Assembly (NCBI GenBank): GCA_964621785.1
Contig: CAZUPD010000017.1
Span: 22,536-86,535 of the forward strand
DNA: 64,000 bases
Origin: JACKDW01 sp964621785
GTDB lineage: Bacteria; Myxococcota_A; Polyangia; Nannocystales; Nannocystaceae
Direction of reading: 5' to 3'
Shown: positions 63,157 to 64,000 of the stretch, one piece after another
How positions within the stretch are numbered: position 1 is the stretch's first letter
How the letters are laid out: every line of letters starts with the position of its first letter
Notes under the pieces: model-generated
What the model was told of the DNA's origin: nothing
What the model saw: the letters and a program-made list of their open reading frames with translations, nothing else
Databases searched by the model: none
Translations under genes and position numbers: made by a program

Positions 63157-64000
63157 CTACTGCGTCCAAATGACGTAGGCGACACCCGGGTTGGGATAGT
63201 TGACTTGGCTCGACCCGTAGTTGCGATACATCCAGATCGAGGCATCTCCACCACACATCGTCAGTCCTTGGTTGACCCCATTACTGTTCGAGAAGTCCCA
63301 ACCTGACCCCAGTGAGCCGTGCCCCTTGCAGTCATTCGGGGCACCCTGCGGCTGGTTGACTTGGCCGACACCGCTGTCTGTATATGCCGCATCCCCGCCA
63401 CACCAGTAGTATCCATTGGGGTCGTTCCACAGCAGGTAGCCGTCTTCCCCGAACGCAATCCGAAGGTCCGAGGCCGCGATCCACTCGCTTTCGTAGGTGT
63501 TCACCCCATCCGAATAGGCTGCGAGGTAGATCTGCGTGTATGGATACTCGTTGAGGTCGAGCCAGGCTTGGATCGCAGTTGCCATCGGCGAAGATGCTTC
63601 AGCAGGATCGCCGGCGAGCAGTTCAGTCGACACATATCCCGCACCAAAGTCGCCAATATATGTACCTTCATTGACCGAGTTGATCACGAGCGCCGCTGTG
63701 ATCCCGCCGTCGGTCATGTTGCAGTAGACTTCGAGTGGATCGACGCCATTGTCGACACCGTCCGGATCGATGAGGTACAGGCCGTCGTCGACACCCGCAC
63801 CACTTTCGAAGATTGAGAGGCAGGTCTGTCCGAGCGGACAGACGAGGTTCGCATCGGGATAGGCATCGGGATCGTTGTCGTTACAATCATCGCCGTTGTC
63901 TGCAGTATCCGGAGGCTGGACACAGCTCATGATCGGGTCACCCGCACCATAGCCATCGTGGTCCGCATCGCCGTAGTAACTGTTCTGGTCGATGGCATCG
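63157..64000 (-). CDS. Secreted protein with metal-binding repeat and fibrinogen-like domain, 5' end outside window
   Basis: The reading frame stays open to the right edge, so the start is missing; at least 281 residues are present. The visible N-terminal part has GDADHDGYGAGDP and NGDDCNDNDPDAYPDA, which fit the Asp/Asn-rich putative metal-binding motif (MopE-like repeats). The rest resembles a fibrinogen C-terminal-type domain: YCNMTDGGITAALVIN, then WIAASDLR and CKGHGSLGSGWDF. It should be exported and may bind calcium and carbohydrate. A strong terminator follows. Confidence 0.75.
   Translation of the reverse strand, partial: DAIDQNSYYGDADHDGYGAGDPIMSCVQPPDTADNGDDCNDNDPDAYPDANLVCPLGQTCLSIFESGAGVDDGLYLIDPDGVDNGVDPLEVYCNMTDGGITAALVINSVNEGTYIGDFGAGYVSTELLAGDPAEASSPMATAIQAWLDLNEYPYTQIYLAAYSDGVNTYESEWIAASDLRIAFGEDGYLLWNDPNGYYWCGGDAAYTDSGVGQVNQPQGAPNDCKGHGSLGSGWDFSNSNGVNQGLTMCGGDASIWMYRNYGSSQVNYPNPGVAYVIWTQ

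Noticed and set aside
1..64000. tRNA, rRNA, CRISPR, IS elements, prophage, origin
   Set aside because: I saw no cloverleaf T-arm signatures, no spaced direct repeats, no transposase or integrase, no phage genes and no dnaA-box cluster.

Overview
This window looks like chromosomal DNA of a myxobacterium (Myxococcota). It is GC-rich. It carries secreted proteins with MYXO-CTERM-like tails (Cys pair, one hydrophobic helix, Arg cluster), myxobacterial cysteine-rich repeats and FG-GAP repeats, Ser/Asp/Glu-rich linkers behind lipoboxes, and three very large Ser/Thr kinase-ATPase fusions. A member of the Nannocystineae is my best guess, but that is inference. I see no rRNA, tRNA, CRISPR array, insertion sequence, phage gene or replication origin.

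Layout. 1-8.8 kb: a secreted repeat protein, a hotdog-fold protein, kinase-ATPase 1 and an FHA-domain membrane protein, all on the minus strand. 8.8-18.1 kb: a glycerol-3-phosphate dehydrogenase-like enzyme, a lipoprotein, a PrsW-type protease, a GbsR/MarR-type regulator with its likely target pair, and a minus-strand cluster of comF, smpB, an unknown gene and a Ycf46-like AAA ATPase. 18.4-25 kb: a hotdog protein, a Lys/Ala-repeat protein, a PhoD-like phosphatase with a sulfotransferase-like gene, a small Cys-rich lipoprotein and an amidase. 25.7-33 kb: a hybrid-sensor-like histidine kinase without receiver, two methyltransferases around an HNH protein, and a lytic transglycosylase lipoprotein. 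33-37 kb: a fadN-fadA beta-oxidation pair. 37-44.2 kb: lipoproteins, a VOC protein, TetR with a Coq4-like gene, a PARG-like hydrolase, a ferritin-like lipoprotein and ArfB. 44.3-64 kb: kinase-ATPase 2, an ECF-type sigma factor beside a secreted metalloprotease, a DraG-like hydrolase/epimerase/permease operon, kinase-ATPase 3, methionyl-tRNA synthetase and a secreted protein cut by the right edge.

Themes. Signalling is heavy: three kinase-ATPases, an FHA reader, a histidine kinase and a sigma factor. Two different families that remove ADP-ribose are present, as are both ribosome-rescue routes (SmpB and ArfB). Two local regulators have clear dyad operators.

The most unusual signal is not a gene. 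A 10-bp palindrome, TGYANNTRCA, occurs 43 times in my reading by eye, against about two expected from base composition. It lies mostly inside genes, in all three reading frames and on genes of both strands. It behaves like a highly iterated palindrome comparable in style to cyanobacterial HIP1, but with a different sequence, and I know of no description of it.
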